In this document: piece after piece, positions 24,693-27,410 of the stretch
How the letters are laid out: each line of letters opens with the position of its first letter
How positions within the stretch are numbered: position 1 is the stretch's first letter
The notes under the pieces: model-generated
Seen by the model: the letters and a program-made list of their open reading frames with translations, nothing else
Told to the model about the DNA's origin: nothing
The model's database searches: none
Translations under genes and position numbers: made by a program
DNA from: Oleiagrimonas sp964566965
GTDB lineage: Bacteria; Pseudomonadota; Gammaproteobacteria; Xanthomonadales; Rhodanobacteraceae
NCBI GenBank assembly: GCA_964566965.1
Contig: CAZMKO010000023.1
Location: forward strand, 1 to 27,410
Length of the DNA: 27,410 nt
Direction of reading: 5' to 3'

Positions 24693-25450
24693 ATCTTCAC
24701 GGCATCCGTGCCATCTACCGGTTCGAGATGGCCCGCACCGGCCGCACGCTGATGCAATCCATCGCCTCGCCAGTCATTTCCACGTCGCTCTACTTCGTGG
24801 TGTTCGGCTCGGCCATCGGTTCGCGCATCACCAGCGTGGACGGCATCAGCTACGCCGCCTTCATCATTCCCGGTCTGGTGATGCTCTCGTTGTTGATGCA
24901 GAGCGTCTCCAACGCTTCATTCGGCATCTATTTCCCGAAATTCGTCGGCACCATCTACGAGGTGCACTCGGCACCGCTGTCGTACATCGAAGTGATTGCC
25001 GGCTACGTCGGCGCGGCGGCGACCAAGGCGATCCTGGTGGGCGTGATCATCCTCGCCACCGCACGCCTGTTCGTGGACTACTCCATCGCCCATCCGGCGG
25101 TGATGGTGTTGTTCCTGGTGCTGACCACGGTCAGTTTCAGCCTGTTCGGCTTCATCATCGGCATCTGGGCCGACAACTTCGAAAAGCTGCAGGTGGTGCC
25201 GTTGATGGTGATCACGCCACTGACCTTCCTTGGCGGCAGTTTCTATTCCATCCACATGCTGCCGCCGCTGTGGCAGAAGATCTCGCTGTTCAACCCGGTG
25301 GTGTACCTGGTCTCGGGCTTCCGCTGGAGCTTCTACGACCAGGCCGACGTCAACGTGGGCATCAGCGTGGCCGCCACCATGGGTTTCCTGGTGGTGTGCC
25401 TGGTCGTGGTGTGGTGGATCTTTCGCACCGGTTGGCGCCTCAAGCCGTGA
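24689..25450 (+). CDS. ABC-2 exporter permease (YadH-like)
   Basis: A 253-residue inner-membrane permease with six helices. The N-terminal amphipathic part (IRAIYRFEMARTGRTLMQSIASPVISTSLYFVVFG), the middle PKFVGTIYEVHSAPLSYIEVIAGYVGAA, and the late block PLTFLGGSFYSIHMLPPLWQKISLFNPVVYLVSGFRW are characteristic of the YadH/ABC2_membrane family. It pairs with the overlapping ATPase to make a dimeric exporter. The substrate is unknown. Its ribosome site GGGAGG lies within the end of the ATPase gene. It converges with the lipoprotein gene; the 66-base gap has no convincing terminator. Confidence 0.94.
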
Positions 25451-25516
25451 GGGCATGTGAAAAAACGCCCACCGACTGCGAATGCCACTGAGCGCGTGTA
25501 CCGTCCCGGCAACAGC

Positions 25517-26230
25517 CTACTTCGACAACGGCTTCCATTTCTCGGCGTTGAAGCCGCCGGTCTCGTACACCAGCACCTGCTTGCCCTTGCCCTGGATCGT
25601 CACCGGAACGGATACCTTGCCGGCCTTTTCCAGGCGTTGGATGAAATCCTTTTCATGCCGGAACATCAGCGCCGGGCGACCGTCGTCCGGCGTCACCGCC
25701 TTGAAGGCGTGCTCCTTGCCGTCGAACTGCACGCGCACCGTGCACTCGCCCTTGCACACGAAACCCTTTTCCTGGTCCGCGTACAGGTAGGCCGAGGTTC
25801 CCCAGTCGCTGTGCCGGCGCAGGATCAAGTTGGCCTTGATGTCGTCGGGCCCGCTGTTGCCGATGGTCGCGGTGCTCTGCGTGCCGCCGGCCATCGGACT
25901 GACCTGGTACAACCACAGGTTGGCCAGGCGCGAGGATTCCGCGTCGGCCTGCACGTCGGCCTTCAGCTTGGGCAGTTGCTTGCCGACCTCGGCGGCCGCC
26001 TTGCTGTCGGGATAGCGCGTGACGATCTCGTCACCGATCGACGCCGCCAGATCCTTGCGGCCCATGTCCATCATCTGCTTGAACATGCCCAGCTTTTCGT
26101 TGGCGGCCGCCTCGTTGGCCGCCTTTTGACTGGCCTGTTGTTGCTCGGGCGTCGGCGACGGCTGCCCCGAGCAGGCGGCCAGCAGGACCGTGGCGAGGGA
26201 CATGGCGAGGCAATGGCGCAGCTGGGGCAT
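25517..26230 (-). CDS. Predicted lipoprotein, function unknown
   Basis: A 237-residue protein with a lipoprotein signal (MPQLRHCLAMSLATVLLAACSGQ, lipobox LAAC, acylated Cys20). A Gln/Ala-rich helical part (about 25-95, including NEKLGMFKQMMDMGRKDLAASIGDEIVTRYPDSKAAAEV, reminiscent of a TPR unit) is followed by a beta-rich C-terminal half with a Cys pair (FVCKGECTVRVQFDGKEHAFKA). I do not recognise a named family. The ATG at 26230 has GGAG 8 bases upstream and gives a normal signal peptide; an ATG at 26248 would add six residues (MFRSVF) and also has a G-rich site. It is divergent from the MFS gene. Confidence 0.85.
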   Translation of the reverse strand: MPQLRHCLAMSLATVLLAACSGQPSPTPEQQQASQKAANEAAANEKLGMFKQMMDMGRKDLAASIGDEIVTRYPDSKAAAEVGKQLPKLKADVQADAESSRLANLWLYQVSPMAGGTQSTATIGNSGPDDIKANLILRRHSDWGTSAYLYADQEKGFVCKGECTVRVQFDGKEHAFKAVTPDDGRPALMFRHEKDFIQRLEKAGKVSVPVTIQGKGKQVLVYETGGFNAEKWKPLSK

Positions 26231-26285
26231 GAACACGCTCCGAAACATGGGACACCCCCCCAGTCTACGCCACGCGGTCCCTGCT

Positions 26286-26313
26286 TTGCCGATCCGCACG
26301 TTGCCCCTATTCT
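26286..26313 (+). promoter_or_regulatory. Possible promoter of the MFS gene
   Basis: TTGCCG (26286-26291) and TATTCT (26308-26313) are 16 bases apart. The start of transcription would fall at or next to the ATG at 26320, hence a leaderless or nearly leaderless mRNA, in keeping with the missing ribosome site. Confidence 0.35.
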
Positions 26314-26319
26314 CCAGCG

Positions 26320-27410
26320 ATGACCGACACCACCCCCTCCACCGCATTGCTGCGCCAGTATCCGGCATTCTTCCAGTTCTGGGCCTCCCGGCTGTGCTCG
26401 GGCTTCGGCTTCCAGATGCTGTCGGTGGCGGTGGGTTGGCAGATCTACGCCATGACCGGGCGCGCGCTGGACCTGGGTCTGGTCGGCCTGGTCCAGTTCG
26501 CGCCATCGCTGCTGCTGGCCCTGCCCGCCGGACACATGGCCGACCAGTTCAAACGCCGTCACCTGGTGGTGTGGTTCCAGGGTGTCGAGTGGGTGGCCAT
26601 CGCGCTGCTGGCGTTGGGCAGCCTCTCCGGCATCCTCGACGAATTCGGCATCCTGGTGTTGCTGTTCGTGATCAGCGTGGGCAAGGCGTTCGAGTCCCCG
26701 GCCCGCCAGTCCATGGTGCCCGGCCTGGTGCCGCCCGGTATCCTGGCGCGCGCCATGGCGGCCAATGCCTCGGCCGGCCAGGTGGCCATGATCGCCGGCC
26801 CGGCGGTGGGTGGCTTCCTGTACGTGGCCGGACCCGGCGTCGTCTACGGTACGGCGGCCGCGCTGTACCTGATCGCGCAGGTATTGATGATGCGTCTGCG
26901 TTACGACCATGTACCGCCACGACGCCAGCCGGCCACGCTGAAAACGCTGTTCGCCGGCGTCGGCTTCATCCGTGCCCGCCCGGTGATCCTGGGCGTGATT
27001 TCGCTGGACCTGTTCGCCGTGTTGCTGGGCGGCGCCACTGCCCTGCTGCCCATCTTCGCCCGCGACATCCTGCACACCGGCCCGTGGGGGCTGGGCCTGC
27101 TGCGCGCGGCACCGGCGGCCGGCGCGCTGCTGATGTCGTTCTGGTTGGCCCGGCACGACATGCGCCGGCGCGTGGGCGGCATCATGTTCGGCTCGGTGGC
27201 GGCGTTCGGCGTGGCCACGCTGGTGTTCGCACTGTCCACGGCATTGTGGTTGTCGATGTTGGCCCTGGCCGCGCTGGGCGCTTTCGACATGGTGTCAATG
27301 GTCATCCGCGGCGCGCTGGTACAACTGGAAACTCCGGACGAAATGCGCGGACGGGTCAGCGCGGTGAATGCCATTTTCATCAACACCTCCAACCAGCTCG
27401 GCGAATTCGA
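26320..27410 (+). CDS. MFS exporter, 3' end cut by window
   Basis: About 363 residues are visible of a major facilitator protein, with roughly ten helices before the edge. The EntS-like group (MFS_3) is suggested by YPAFFQFWASRLCSGFGFQMLSVAVGWQIYAMTG, by motif A as GHMADQFKRRHLV, by FESPARQSMVPGLVP and by VRGALVQLETPDEMRGRVSAVNAIFI-like text near the end. That group includes the enterobactin exporter and many drug exporters; no siderophore genes are visible here, so the substrate is open. The ATG at 26320 has no ribosome site. It is divergent from the lipoprotein gene. Confidence 0.92.
   Translation, partial: MTDTTPSTALLRQYPAFFQFWASRLCSGFGFQMLSVAVGWQIYAMTGRALDLGLVGLVQFAPSLLLALPAGHMADQFKRRHLVVWFQGVEWVAIALLALGSLSGILDEFGILVLLFVISVGKAFESPARQSMVPGLVPPGILARAMAANASAGQVAMIAGPAVGGFLYVAGPGVVYGTAAALYLIAQVLMMRLRYDHVPPRRQPATLKTLFAGVGFIRARPVILGVISLDLFAVLLGGATALLPIFARDILHTGPWGLGLLRAAPAAGALLMSFWLARHDMRRRVGGIMFGSVAAFGVATLVFALSTALWLSMLALAALGAFDMVSMVIRGALVQLETPDEMRGRVSAVNAIFINTSNQLGEF

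Noticed and set aside
25451..25478. GGGC...GCCC with A run as a terminator
   Set aside because: Only four paired bases and a long loop; not convincing for either convergent gene.
25457..26323. 288-residue plus-strand frame opposite the lipoprotein
   Set aside because: The minus-strand protein has a good lipobox and ribosome site; the plus frame has neither motif nor ribosome site.

Overview
The window looks like chromosomal core sequence of a high-GC gammaproteobacterium. GC is roughly two thirds by eye, and third codon positions are strongly G/C, which produces many long antisense shadow frames. Most of the gene content points to Xanthomonadales or a close relative: aceF-lpdA with a lipoyl domain on the E3 and no aceE beside them, an ABC permease fused to an M1 peptidase, a YggN/DUF2884 protein, and a REP doublet of the 'GTGGGAGCGGC' type. 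This placement is inferred from protein style and gene order; no database search was made. I see no phage, insertion sequence, CRISPR array, tRNA or rRNA.

Layout. (1) 1-2907, minus strand: rpe, a Sel1-type exported protein and trpE (cut by the left edge). (2) 2968-4121, minus: a small periplasmic cytochrome c translationally coupled to a DjlA-like membrane co-chaperone. (3) 4236-5963, plus: purC, an EmrE-type SMR pump and a DUF962/Mpo1-like membrane protein, closed by a hairpin. (4) 6012-7308, minus: an atypical SDR protein and a small glycine-rich membrane protein, divergent from dinB (DNA polymerase IV, 7394-8470). (5) 8720-11750, minus: a NatA/NatB-type ABC exporter pair and a TRIC/UPF0126 channel protein, then a REP doublet at 11803-11883. 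(6) 11932-15238, minus: aceF and lpdA of the pyruvate dehydrogenase complex, with unusually charged linkers. (7) 15469-19969, plus: an ABC ATPase and a 1197-residue permease/M1 peptidase fusion. (8) 20030-21959, minus: a DUF2884 protein, a four-helix membrane protein and a lipoprotein of unknown function. (9) 22193-23573, plus: a universal stress protein and a ferritin-like diiron protein. (10) 23733-25450, plus: a third ABC-2 exporter (YadG/YadH-like) behind a clear promoter whose -10 is overlapped by a palindromic operator. (11) 25517-26230, minus: a lipoprotein, divergent from an MFS exporter that runs off the right edge.

Themes. Central metabolism (trpE, rpe, purC, aceF-lpdA) is mixed with envelope export and stress functions: three separate ABC-2 type exporters, one SMR pump, one MFS exporter, UspA, a diiron protein and Pol IV. 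The least ordinary items are the permease/M1 fusion without a visible GxMEN motif, the acidic E2 linker next to a polyampholyte E3 linker, and the operator-controlled third exporter. I found no convincing wholly new system.
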